Made by a program: the position numbers and the translations under genes. From assembly GCA_002394685.1 (NCBI GenBank), contig DGUP01000017.1, forward strand, positions 1-64,000: 64,000 nucleotides of DNA, given 5' to 3'. This DNA comes from Treponema sp. UBA4307. Its GTDB lineage: Bacteria > Spirochaetota > Spirochaetia > Treponematales > Treponemataceae. Under the pieces are notes generated by a model. That model did no database searches and was not told the DNA's origin. It saw only the letters and a list, made by a program, of their open reading frames with translations. Positions 34,699 through 42,993 of this stretch are shown piece after piece; positions within the stretch are counted from its first letter, which is position 1, and the number at the start of each line of letters is the position of its first letter.

Positions 34699-35649
34699 AT
34701 GACCTTTGAGCTTACTCAGTCTTTAATCAACAGCATAATTTTCTCAATGGAAGACCAGACCACTGTTCGTCTTATGGATTCTAAGACAGGTGGTCTTGTT
34801 GTCGTTAAGAGCCGGGATGAAGTTCTGTCCGGAAACGAAAAAAGCAGAAACTTACTGGAAGATGGTGACCGCTATTATGCCCTGCCAGAATGGTCCAGCG
34901 CTGACGGTTACGGTCTGCTTGAGGATTTTACAGAAAGCGTTCAATCATCTGAAGTCCGCAAAGAACTCAGAGACGTTTTGGTGAACGGAAGGGGGGTATT
35001 CAGAAATTTTAAAAACGTAATTAAGGCCAATCCGGAACTTCAGCGTCAGTGGAATATTTTTAAGGCTGAAAGAATGAAGGTTCGTGTTTTGGAATGGTAT
35101 AACGGTCTTCGTGAATCTTGGGGCCTCGATGTTTACGAAATGCAGGTGGATGATATTGAAACTGAAGACCTGCTTTTGGATGATTTTGGGTTCGGGGAAT
35201 ATGATCCTGTCAGGGACAAGGATGATGTTATTCACGGAAGAGAAGAACTTGCGGAAGAGATGAAGTACCAGTTTACAGGCGATATCGGCGAAGCTCAAAT
35301 CTTTGTTTGGCAGAAGGAGTGCCAGGTTTTTGACAATGAAGAAAAAACTGGTTTTGTATGCCGTTCAGGAGCTGATGATTTTGCTGGCTGCATTTTAACT
35401 TGCTGCTGTTCGTCCTCATCAAAAAAGACTGTTCTTGTAACAGATTTTTTTGTGTTGCAGAGTTTCCGGAGTCTTGGTATTGGAAAGGAACTTCTTTCGA
35501 AATGCCTTGCACACTTAAAAGGCCAGGGAACTCAATGGTTATTGATTTCAAATTCAAACATACCCGAATTTATGGAACCTATGCTTACCAATATTGGCTT
35601 TGAAAGGCAGGGTTTATTTTTCGTGGCAGATTTATTTAATTTATTTTAA
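34699..35649 (+). CDS. UPF0158-like / GNAT acetyltransferase fusion
   Basis: 316 residues from the ATG at 34699; a TTG four codons earlier is possible. The N-terminal 150 residues match the UPF0158 pattern (ALPEWSSADGYGLLEDF, NGRGVFRNFKNVI, EWYNGLRESWGL). The C-terminal part (about 200-316) is a GNAT fold with the acetyl-CoA loop FRSLGIGKELL. Neither substrate nor partner is known. The fusion of the two domains is uncommon. Confidence 0.7.
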   Translation: MTFELTQSLINSIIFSMEDQTTVRLMDSKTGGLVVVKSRDEVLSGNEKSRNLLEDGDRYYALPEWSSADGYGLLEDFTESVQSSEVRKELRDVLVNGRGVFRNFKNVIKANPELQRQWNIFKAERMKVRVLEWYNGLRESWGLDVYEMQVDDIETEDLLLDDFGFGEYDPVRDKDDVIHGREELAEEMKYQFTGDIGEAQIFVWQKECQVFDNEEKTGFVCRSGADDFAGCILTCCCSSSSKKTVLVTDFFVLQSFRSLGIGKELLSKCLAHLKGQGTQWLLISNSNIPEFMEPMLTNIGFERQGLFFVADLFNLF

Positions 35650-35663
35650 TAAAGGAGATTTTT

Positions 35664-36530
35664 ATGTCTTACAATCGTGAAAATTCAAATTATGTAGTTA
35701 ATGAAGAACAGATCGGCGCTTACCTTGCTGATATTGTTACCCGCATTGAAAAGTCCAGCAATAATGATATTGAAGCTTTGGATACAATCAAAAAACTCAT
35801 AAAGAAGAATGTTCCATTTTCACGCAGAAAACTCGTATTCGCTTACCTTATAAAGAATTCAGTTCACGGCTACCGTCCAAATAAAAATTTCGACCGCAGC
35901 AGTCGTTTTGAACGGGGTGATAAGAGAGAATCAAGAAACGAATCTCGCAGCGAGCGTTATTCTAAAAATGAAAATAATGAGCGTCAGGAAAGAGCTCCAA
36001 GAGTTCAGATTGACCCTTCTCTTGCAAAGACAATTTTTATTGGAGTTGGAAGAAACCGCCGCGTTTTCCCAAGAGATTTAGTTGGTCTTCTGGTAAATAT
36101 TGCAGGTCTGGACAGAGAACGTATTGGTGAAATCCGCGTACTTGCAAATTATTCTTTCATTCAGCTCTTCTCTGAAGATTGTGAAAAAGCAATTGCTGCT
36201 CTTAACAATTATGAATACAGAGGAAGAAAGCTTTCTGTAAGCTACTCTAAGCAGCGTGATGAAAACTCTCCTGCAGAAGATTATTCTCCAGCAGAAGAAA
36301 AGGCTGCAGTTTCAGAATCAGTTCTTTCTGATGAAGGAATTAACGATGAACCAATTCCTGCAAATGTAACAAATGAGTCAAGCGGTATTGCTGCTGCAGA
36401 AGTTTCTGAAGAAGCAAAAATTGCACAGGCTCAGACAGAATACGCCAAGGCTGTTGAAGCAAAACCTTATGCTGAAACAACTGATGACGGTCAGGTAAAG
36501 AGTCACTTTGGTGACGGTGCTGCATATTGA
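35664..36530 (+). CDS. Free-standing DbpA-type RNA-binding domain protein
   Basis: 288 residues. A helical N-terminus (about 1-70), a low-complexity Arg/Ser/Glu linker (72-115), and a DbpA RNA-binding domain at about 120-200 (KTIFIGVGRNRRVFPRDLVGLL, NYEYRGRKLSVSY). The DEAD-box helicase that normally carries this domain is missing. The tail is acidic. AAGGAG precedes the ATG. It probably binds structured RNA, perhaps rRNA. The stop overlaps the TTG start of the next gene. Confidence 0.8.
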   Translation: MSYNRENSNYVVNEEQIGAYLADIVTRIEKSSNNDIEALDTIKKLIKKNVPFSRRKLVFAYLIKNSVHGYRPNKNFDRSSRFERGDKRESRNESRSERYSKNENNERQERAPRVQIDPSLAKTIFIGVGRNRRVFPRDLVGLLVNIAGLDRERIGEIRVLANYSFIQLFSEDCEKAIAALNNYEYRGRKLSVSYSKQRDENSPAEDYSPAEEKAAVSESVLSDEGINDEPIPANVTNESSGIAAAEVSEEAKIAQAQTEYAKAVEAKPYAETTDDGQVKSHFGDGAAY

Positions 36531-37234
36531 TTGATGTAGTTCCAGCAGGGCCTTTCAGGGTAAACACCCTGGTTGTTCATCTTGAGGGGCCTTTTGTTTT
36601 TATTGTAGATCCTGCCGGTTCAGATTTCAGCAGGGACAATTATAAGCTTTCTCAATTTCTTGAGCAGCAGAATTTAAAGGTGGTTCTGGTCCTGCTAACC
36701 CATGGTCACTTTGATCATATTGGGGGGCTTAAAAAAATAGCCGCTGATTTTCCGGAGGCTCCAGTCCTTATTCACGAAAAGGACAGTGATTTTATTGGTC
36801 CTGATTCTAAGATTTTACAGGAACGTTCCCTTAAACTCATGGGCTTTGAAGAATTTCTTCCATATGTTTCAGATTTACCTGCTCCGGATGCTTTTCTTTC
36901 TGATGGAAAAAGTCTCTGGGACTGCCTGGCTTCCATTAAGGGAAAATCTTTTTCTTCTTACGGGCCTGGCGTAAAAAAGGCTCTCAGTTTATGGCAGGTA
37001 ATGAGTACCCCTGGTCATTCCCCTGGTTCAGTTTGTCTTTACAACAAAGAGGAAAGAACTTTAATCAGCGGTGATACGGTCTTTTATCAGAGCTACGGAA
37101 GAACGGATTTGCCCGGTGGTGATGAAAGTACAATCATTAAATCCCTGAAAAAAATTTATCATAATCTCCCAAAAGAAACTCTTGTTTATCCTGGTCACGA
37201 TTACTGCGGATTTATGCTGCAGGATAATCTGTAA
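36527..37234 (+). CDS. MBL-fold hydrolase (glyoxalase II-like)
   Basis: 235 residues. H-x-H-x-D-H motif LTHGHFDHIGG, then STPGHSPGSV, SGDTVFYQ and YPGHDYCG, the standard glyoxalase II-like metal ligands. The start is a TTG that overlaps the TGA of the upstream gene, giving a coupled arrangement; no in-frame ATG is near the N-terminus. Substrate could be a thioester such as an acylglutathione analogue. Confidence 0.85.
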   Translation: MIDVVPAGPFRVNTLVVHLEGPFVFIVDPAGSDFSRDNYKLSQFLEQQNLKVVLVLLTHGHFDHIGGLKKIAADFPEAPVLIHEKDSDFIGPDSKILQERSLKLMGFEEFLPYVSDLPAPDAFLSDGKSLWDCLASIKGKSFSSYGPGVKKALSLWQVMSTPGHSPGSVCLYNKEERTLISGDTVFYQSYGRTDLPGGDESTIIKSLKKIYHNLPKETLVYPGHDYCGFMLQDNL

Positions 37235-37328
37235 AGCGGCTGTTTACAATTACAAGCACAAAATGTGTGAAGCAGGCGAGTCTGCGGCCTGAACAAGACC
37301 TTTCACGACTGGGAGCCGTTTTTTTTAT
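37233..37328 (+). terminator. Long-range structured terminator or small RNA
   Basis: AAAGCGGCT (37233-37241) pairs with AGCCGTTTT (37314-37322), enclosing about 72 bases. Inner helices are GTGAA/TTCAC (37267-37271, 37302-37306) and CAGGC/GCCTG (37273-37277, 37287-37291). A T-run follows. It may be only an elaborate terminator of the hydrolase gene; a stable structured RNA is possible. Confidence 0.5.
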
Positions 37329-37347
37329 TTATAAAAATCAAAGCCTG

Positions 37348-37374
37348 TTGCCACAAGTTCCTTCATCCTATAAT
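37348..37374 (+). promoter_or_regulatory. Promoter of the Cof-type phosphatase gene
   Basis: TTGCCA (37348-37353), a 15-base spacer and a perfect TATAAT (37369-37374). The predicted start site is one to two bases before the ATG at 37383, so the message is probably leaderless. Confidence 0.65.
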
Positions 37375-37382
37375 ATTTGGCC

Positions 37383-38219
37383 ATGACAAAACTTCCTGAA
37401 AACAAACTTGACATTCAGCTTATTGCGCTGGATCTTGATGACACTCTTTTAAACAGCCAGGCTCAGATTTCTGAAAAAAATATTGAAGTTCTCAGACGCT
37501 GCGCTGCTTTAGGGATTTACGTTGTTTTGTGCTCGGGTCGGGCAGAAAGTGGAATTCTTCCTTTTGTAAGGGCGCTTAATCTGGCAGGACTGGAAGCGGG
37601 ACGCTACATTGTTGCAATTAACGGTTCTTCTGTTTTTGATCTCCATAAGCGTCTTCAAATTCACAGTCAGCTGGTTAGTGGAGAAGTTTTACTTGAAGCA
37701 GATGATGAAGCTGAAAAATTCGGACTTCATTCGGAAGTTTATACCCCGGATGCAATTTTCTACGGAAAAGAAACTGAATGGACTTTAATGGACTGTAAAC
37801 TCTGCAATATTCAGGGCCGTCAGGTTGATGACTTCAAAAAACTTCTGGAAAAGGGATTTTCAAAAATGCTTGTGGCAGGAGAGGCTGATAAAATTCAGCA
37901 GCTTCAGACAAAGATGAGGGCACGGCTTGGTGACAGGGCGGAAGTATTTACAAGTAAGCCGGTCTTCCTGGAGATTATGCCAAGAAATGTTGGTAAGGGA
38001 GAAGCCCTGCTCTGGCTGGCAGATCACATTGGTCTTGATCCAAAAAAGACAATTGCTTTTGGTGACGGAATGAATGATGAAAATATGATTCTTAAGTGCG
38101 GTTATGGCGTGGGAATGAAAAACGGTCAGCAGCACATAAAGGATGTTGCGTCATTTGTTACTGAAAAAACAAATGATGAAGATGGTGTAGGCGATTTTAT
38201 AGAAAAATATATTCTGTAA
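37383..38219 (+). CDS. Cof-type HAD phosphatase
   Basis: 278 residues from the ATG at 37383. HAD motifs: ALDLDDTLLNSQAQIS, VVLCSGR, and FGDGMNDENMI, with a type C2 cap domain between. Members dephosphorylate sugar phosphates, flavins or similar compounds. No ribosome-binding site; a TATAAT lies eight bases before the ATG. Confidence 0.9.
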   Translation: MTKLPENKLDIQLIALDLDDTLLNSQAQISEKNIEVLRRCAALGIYVVLCSGRAESGILPFVRALNLAGLEAGRYIVAINGSSVFDLHKRLQIHSQLVSGEVLLEADDEAEKFGLHSEVYTPDAIFYGKETEWTLMDCKLCNIQGRQVDDFKKLLEKGFSKMLVAGEADKIQQLQTKMRARLGDRAEVFTSKPVFLEIMPRNVGKGEALLWLADHIGLDPKKTIAFGDGMNDENMILKCGYGVGMKNGQQHIKDVASFVTEKTNDEDGVGDFIEKYIL

Positions 38220-38291
38220 TATTTGCAGGTTGTCAAGCAGGGTGAAATTCCCTCCAAGCTCCACTACCGTATATGCGGACTGACAAATATT
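38218..38291 (+). promoter_or_regulatory. Structured leader with three-way junction, candidate riboswitch
   Basis: An 8-bp stem AATATTTG (38218-38225) / CAAATATT (38284-38291) closes a 74-base region. Inside are AGGG-TGAAATT-CCCT (38239-38253) extended by AGC/GCT, and CCG-TATATG-CGG (38267-38278). TTGTCA (38230-38235) can alternatively pair with TGACAA (38281-38286), which competes with the outer stem. The GGTGAAATTCC word also occurs in FMN and cobalamin riboswitches, but the rest of those consensuses is absent. Confidence 0.45.
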
Positions 38292-38320
38292 CTAATTAAA
38301 AATACAAGGGGATGTATTGT

Positions 38321-39253
38321 ATGAAAAAACTTTTCTCAATGGGGCTTGCGCTCTTTTTATGCGCAGGCATTTTTATTGCGTGTCAGGATAATCCTGTAGT
38401 CACTGAATCTGAAAATCAATCTGAGGCTGAATCTGAGGTTCAGTGGACCGGCTATATTCTTCCTGGAACTTATGCTGAAGATTGTGATGGTGGCCAAACT
38501 CTTATTCTTGGTGAAAAGACCATTACAGATTTTGATGGTCTGGAGTACGAAATAATTGATTCTGCAGAATGGAATCAGAATAAAAAGAAAGACGCTCCTC
38601 TCAGAGTAGCCTATCTTGTTAAAAGAAATAGTAAAAAATATTTGTGCTCTGTCTGGTATTATGTGAACAATGAAAAGAATTACATTAAATTCGAAAGGCC
38701 TGTTGAATCAAACTTAAGCAAGTGTCCAGAAACTTATGACAGTAAAAAATCAGAGTGTGAAACTGGTGAAAAATCCGGGGAATTAAAAAAAGATCTTTCC
38801 TGGTCTGTTCAATTCCTGAATGTTGATGAAGAAATACTGACTGTTGAAAAAACTGGTCCTGGTAAAGCTGTAAGTGTTTCATTTGATAATAAAAAGTGGG
38901 AAGTTAAATTTAGTACGCTTGTAAAAAATACCAGCCTTTCCATGCCTGTGGGAGAAGAAAGAATGGAGATGGATGTAGAGGAAGGCCTCTGGCTGGCTTC
39001 ATCGAAAGAAAGCCCTTCAAAAATTCATGATGATATTTCTTTAATTGAATATCCTCTCATAGCCTCATACGCTGCTTTCTACGAACTGCAGTGCGTTAAA
39101 TATCCCGGCATGTATGCTTTGTCTGTAACGCAGGGGCATCTGGAATATGATGATGATGATGATTACGGAGAAGCATATATCGATTATGAGATTGTCTGCA
39201 ATATTATCTTAACTGAGTCTCAGTACGAAGAACTGATGATTCACTTCCGTTAA
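38321..39253 (+). CDS. Lipoprotein of unknown function
   Basis: 310 residues from the ATG at 38321, chosen because AAGGGG is eight bases upstream. Lipoprotein signal MKKLFSMGLA to GIFIAC with Cys near residue 20. The mature part starts with an acidic Glu/Ser stretch, followed by two beta-rich lobes; no recognised domain. A structured leader precedes it. The bidirectional terminator at 39271-39323 follows. Confidence 0.75.
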   Translation: MKKLFSMGLALFLCAGIFIACQDNPVVTESENQSEAESEVQWTGYILPGTYAEDCDGGQTLILGEKTITDFDGLEYEIIDSAEWNQNKKKDAPLRVAYLVKRNSKKYLCSVWYYVNNEKNYIKFERPVESNLSKCPETYDSKKSECETGEKSGELKKDLSWSVQFLNVDEEILTVEKTGPGKAVSVSFDNKKWEVKFSTLVKNTSLSMPVGEERMEMDVEEGLWLASSKESPSKIHDDISLIEYPLIASYAAFYELQCVKYPGMYALSVTQGHLEYDDDDDYGEAYIDYEIVCNIILTESQYEELMIHFR

Positions 39254-39270
39254 TTCTTATTAAAAAAAAG

Positions 39271-39323
39271 AGCCCTGTATGGAGTGAAGTGCACTTCAGT
39301 ATGGAGTGTTTACATACAGGGCT
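39271..39323. terminator. Bidirectional terminator with inner palindrome
   Basis: AGCCCTGTATG (39271-39281) and CATACAGGGCT (39313-39323) form a perfect 11-bp stem with A-rich and T-rich flanks, serving both convergent genes. Between them lies a perfect 12-base palindrome, GAAGTGCACTTC (39286-39297), which can form a second hairpin. Confidence 0.88.
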
Positions 39324-39332
39324 TCATTTTAT

Positions 39333-41612
39333 TTAGTTTCCGGCCTTGTATATATGAAAACCGGCAACTTTTTCATTTGTTGTCAGATTGTCTAAATTAT
39401 AAGGTGTAATAACTAAATAATAGATTCCATTTGCTTCAGGTGTTATAGAGTAGGTGTAATCGGTTTTTGAGCCGTCATTGCTTTTAATATTTGTTAAATT
39501 TGAATCATAAAAGTGGAACATGGCATCAAAACCTGATGGTAAACCAGTTCTAATATCGCTGTCAGCAAATTCAAAAGTATAAGTGCTTCCTGCTTCAAGA
39601 TTTATCTTGAAAACCTGTGCTGTCTTATTTTCTGTAAGACGAGCCATAGTATAGTCTTCGAGATTTGTGCTTGGGGTGTTGGTTATGCTTGCTGAAGAGA
39701 CTTCTGTAACATTTGTACTGCCTAAAGCATTGCTATCTTCTGGAACAACATTTACAATGCAAGTTGTCTTTAAACCATATACCCTGTCGGCAAGGGTGAT
39801 TATGCTTTCACCAACTTTTCCAGCTTGAATTGTTAAGATTATATAATCGTTTCCTGTTTCAGTAATTGCCGCATTGGCGACAAATTTATCATTTTGATAA
39901 TTTGATGAGGTAACAGAGAATGTTGTAGAAGAATTTTTACCTTGTGTGAAAGTTGTTTTTATTTCAACCTTAGCACCTGCATTAATTTTATATTCATTTT
40001 GTTCAAACTTTAAATTACTGATAGGTTCAGATTTAGTAACATGAAAACCTGCTTTACCGAACTTTTTTTTGCTATCATCTACACTAAGATAGGGAGATGC
40101 CACTAAATAATAGGTTCCAGATTCCGACGGTATGAATTCAAAAGTATTATCATCTCCCTTGCTGCAAACACACTTTCCTCTAGAATTATAAAGCCAGTAG
40201 AGAGAATCACATTTACCAGAGAAACTTTGAGAATCTGACAGTTCAAAAAGATAATGTGTGTTTGAAGTCAACTGTGCTGAATATATAAAAGTCTGTTTAT
40301 CCTCTGTAAAATCAAACATTTCATAATCACTAAGGTTAGAACTTAAGTTCTCTGAAATATTTAACGAAGGATATGTTGTATTTGTATCTAAAGTTACTTC
40401 TACATTAAACTTTGTTGATAGTTGTGATATTTTGTCTTTAATTACAAATTCTTTTGTGGCGTTTTCCGATGGGAATCGTCCTGTAATTGTTATTGTTGCA
40501 GTTCCATCCTTATTATCCACCAAGGAACTTATTGAAGATTTGCCACTTGTACTTGATTCTGAAATGGTGAACTCTGGTGAAAGGTATCCGTCCGGTCCTG
40601 AATATGTAAGGGTTAAAGTTTTTTCAGAACCTGCGATAAGGCTTATGCTTTGATCAATAGAAAGGTTTGTAATTGTTGCCTGTTGCATATAGGCATAAAT
40701 TGCTATTTTGCCATATTTGGTATTTCCATTGTTGCTATAAGGTTTTATTTCAAGATAATATGTTGTTTCATTTTCAGGGCAGGCAAGTCTTATTTCCCCA
40801 TCATCTGTATCAGCAATTTTTTTACCTTCCTTATCATATACTGTAAAGAGCCCGTCTCCCCATTTACTTGAATCCTTTATAGAAGATTGCGAATCTGAAG
40901 TTTGAATGATATAAGTTCTTCCAGGGTTAGAAAGATGAAACATTAATTTAGCACTTGGATTTTCACTTGTAAGCTCTAAAATCTTGTAATCACTTAGAGA
41001 TGAACTTTTATCTGCATTTGAGATTTCATTGACAGAAAGTGACTGTAAGTAGGTTGCAGAAATTGTAACGAAGGAGGCTGGCATTGTAAAGGTGTAAGTA
41101 TTATTGTCTGAACCTCTTGTCAGTGTCACATCGTTGTTATTACTGTCCTTTACGGAAATTGTATCCAAAGCATACTCTTCTGCAGGAGTTACTGTGATTG
41201 TGACGGTTGCACCTTCTGTTGCAGAGGAATAGTCCACGCTGATAGTTCCATTATTTGAGTTCAAAATGTTAATCTGTTTTAATTCTGAAAAAAAAGCAGA
41301 GACTGTAACGTCAGATGCTGGCATTGTAAAGGTGTAAGTATTATTGTCTGAACCGCTTGTCAGTGTCACATCGTTGTCATTACTGTCCTTTACGGAAATG
41401 GTTTTCAAAATATAACCTTCTGCAGGAGTTACTGTAAGAGTAACGGAAACTCCTTCGGCTGCAGAAGTTTTATCTGCTTCAACAATTCCATTTTGTATGT
41501 TTGAAATTGTGATGTCGTATTTTGTTTCCTCAATATTTGGAGGACAGGCAATAAATGTAAGAGAAAGGGCTATCGTTAAGAGAAGTCCCATGATTTTAAA
41601 AAAATTTTTCAT
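39333..41612 (-). CDS. Surface lipoprotein with InlB-type and pre-peptidase-like domains
   Basis: 759 residues from the ATG at 41612 (AAGGAA eight bases upstream). Lipoprotein signal ending LTFIACPP. Two divergent InlB B-repeat-like domains of 80 residues each follow (TFTMPASDVTVSAFF and TFTMPASFVTISATY). Then come alternating PPC-like domains (YYLEIKPY, YYLVASPYL, YYLVITPYN) and Ig-like segments. Probably exposed at the cell surface or in the periplasm, possibly in adhesion. No enzymatic motif. Confidence 0.82.
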   Translation of the reverse strand: MKNFFKIMGLLLTIALSLTFIACPPNIEETKYDITISNIQNGIVEADKTSAAEGVSVTLTVTPAEGYILKTISVKDSNDNDVTLTSGSDNNTYTFTMPASDVTVSAFFSELKQINILNSNNGTISVDYSSATEGATVTITVTPAEEYALDTISVKDSNNNDVTLTRGSDNNTYTFTMPASFVTISATYLQSLSVNEISNADKSSSLSDYKILELTSENPSAKLMFHLSNPGRTYIIQTSDSQSSIKDSSKWGDGLFTVYDKEGKKIADTDDGEIRLACPENETTYYLEIKPYSNNGNTKYGKIAIYAYMQQATITNLSIDQSISLIAGSEKTLTLTYSGPDGYLSPEFTISESSTSGKSSISSLVDNKDGTATITITGRFPSENATKEFVIKDKISQLSTKFNVEVTLDTNTTYPSLNISENLSSNLSDYEMFDFTEDKQTFIYSAQLTSNTHYLFELSDSQSFSGKCDSLYWLYNSRGKCVCSKGDDNTFEFIPSESGTYYLVASPYLSVDDSKKKFGKAGFHVTKSEPISNLKFEQNEYKINAGAKVEIKTTFTQGKNSSTTFSVTSSNYQNDKFVANAAITETGNDYIILTIQAGKVGESIITLADRVYGLKTTCIVNVVPEDSNALGSTNVTEVSSASITNTPSTNLEDYTMARLTENKTAQVFKINLEAGSTYTFEFADSDIRTGLPSGFDAMFHFYDSNLTNIKSNDGSKTDYTYSITPEANGIYYLVITPYNLDNLTTNEKVAGFHIYKAGN
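41077..41436 (-). repeat. Direct 240-bp repeat inside the InlB-type lipoprotein
   Basis: The blocks beginning at 41077 and 41317 are offset by exactly 240 bases. They share about 118 bases with only a few differences. They encode the cores of the two InlB-like repeats. The high DNA identity implies a recent duplication or gene conversion. Confidence 0.85.
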
Positions 41613-41710
41613 AATTTTATTCCTTATAGAGTAATTTGAACTGTGTAAATATAACATTGTATTAATAAAAGGTATATGTTTTTTTCTGCTTTTCTAAAAA
41701 AAATACAGGA

Positions 41711-42946
41711 CTACTTAAAGAGTTTACAAAGGGTCTGGCTGCAGCCTAATTCTTTCAGGAGTGATTCAAGTCTGTTCTGAGAAAGATGTCTGCTTTTTTC
41801 ATCAGTTTTCTGTTTTTTTACTGCCCTGATGAGAAGATTTTTTGGAGTTCCTTCAAAGTCTATAAATTCCAGAAGCTGTACACCATAGCCCTTTTGTTCA
41901 AGAAGCTCTGCTCTTATGGCATCTGTGGCGAGGGCGGAAAATCTTTCCCTAAGAATGCCCCAGTGTTCAAGACTTGCAAAAGGTGATGTGCTTTCTCCGG
42001 ATGATTTTCCCAGCTGCAGGTTGATTTCGTGCTGGCAGCAGGGTACGCTTAATATTGCAGAAGCATTGTTTCTTACTGCATATTCCAGGGCGTAATCTGT
42101 TGCGGTGTCGCAGGCGTGGAGGGTAATCATAATGTCTGGAGAATGATCGTAATAGGATTCAGCCTGGCTTACATCTCCTGTCTTAAATTTTAATTCTGTG
42201 TAGCCCAGCCGGTCAGCAAGATTCTGGCAGTTTCTGATTACATCTTCCTTTAAATCCAGTCCGGTAATTTGAACAGGAATATTTTCCAGTTCATGGAGAA
42301 AGTAGTAAACGGCAAATGTGAGATAACTTTTTCCACAGCCAAAATCTGCAATGTAAAGGGGGCGTTCTTTTGTAAAAGCCTTCTGGTCCGGAGCGCAGAG
42401 TTTTGTTACATCAGGAAGAATATCTTTTACAAATTCCAGAAAGCGGTTTATCTGGCGGAATTTATCGTAACGCTGATTTACAATTTTTCCTTCATTTGTC
42501 ATAACTCCCAGTTCAACAAGAAATGGAACGGGATTGCCTTCCTGGATAAGGTAATTCTTTTTTCTGTTAAAGGTGATTTTTTCACTTTTACTGTCAGGAG
42601 GAAGCCTCAGTTTCTGTTCCGGGGCAGTAGATAAAATGCTTTCAGTTTCCTGTTTATTTTTGATTTTTTTTACCAGTCTGCGGATTTCTCCGTGGCGGTT
42701 TGCCATAGTTGTGATTTCTTCATCATCAGTTTTCATAATCACATTTTTGAAAGTCCTTCCGCTGTGCTGCTGGTAGAAGTCCTGAACTTCCTCTTCTGTA
42801 AAAAACTTTTGAAAGGACTGTTTCTCTGTATAAAAATCCGCCTTGTAACGGCCCTGAAAATTCTGAATTTTGACCTTGATATAGGGTTTTTCCAGGATTT
42901 CTGAGATATTTTTTACTGCTTTTGAAAAGACAATTGACTGAATCAT
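41711..42946 (-). CDS. Class I SAM-dependent methyltransferase
   Basis: 411 residues. SAM-binding motif IADFGCGKSYLTF at about 213, then GLDLKEDVI and ILSVPCCQHEIN, which places it in the Methyltransf_32 group found in Firmicutes and spirochaetes. The N-terminal 150 residues are a basic RNA-binding-like region, so RNA or ribosomal modification is plausible but unproved. TATAGT (42954-42959) lies seven bases before the ATG without a ribosome-binding site: probably leaderless. Divergent from parA with only 47 bases between. Confidence 0.8.
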   Translation of the reverse strand: MIQSIVFSKAVKNISEILEKPYIKVKIQNFQGRYKADFYTEKQSFQKFFTEEEVQDFYQQHSGRTFKNVIMKTDDEEITTMANRHGEIRRLVKKIKNKQETESILSTAPEQKLRLPPDSKSEKITFNRKKNYLIQEGNPVPFLVELGVMTNEGKIVNQRYDKFRQINRFLEFVKDILPDVTKLCAPDQKAFTKERPLYIADFGCGKSYLTFAVYYFLHELENIPVQITGLDLKEDVIRNCQNLADRLGYTELKFKTGDVSQAESYYDHSPDIMITLHACDTATDYALEYAVRNNASAILSVPCCQHEINLQLGKSSGESTSPFASLEHWGILRERFSALATDAIRAELLEQKGYGVQLLEFIDFEGTPKNLLIRAVKKQKTDEKSRHLSQNRLESLLKELGCSQTLCKLFK

Positions 42947-42962
42947 AGAAGTTACTATATAC

Positions 42963-42993
42963 GTGAAACAAAAAAAATGCTATAATGTTTCAC
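42963..42993. promoter_or_regulatory. Everted parS half-sites flanking the parAB -10 box
   Basis: GTGAAACA at 42963-42970 and TGTTTCAC at 42986-42993 are the two exact half-sites of the consensus parS (TGTTTCAC then GTGAAACA), but in reversed order and 15 bases apart. TATAAT (42981-42986) lies between and touches the second half-site. This suggests ParB binding at its own promoter. Confidence 0.6.

Noticed and set aside
38239..38253. FMN or cobalamin riboswitch because of GGGTGAAATTCCC
   Set aside because: Only this short word matches. The flanking conserved blocks and the length of both classes are missing, so I report only an unassigned structured leader.
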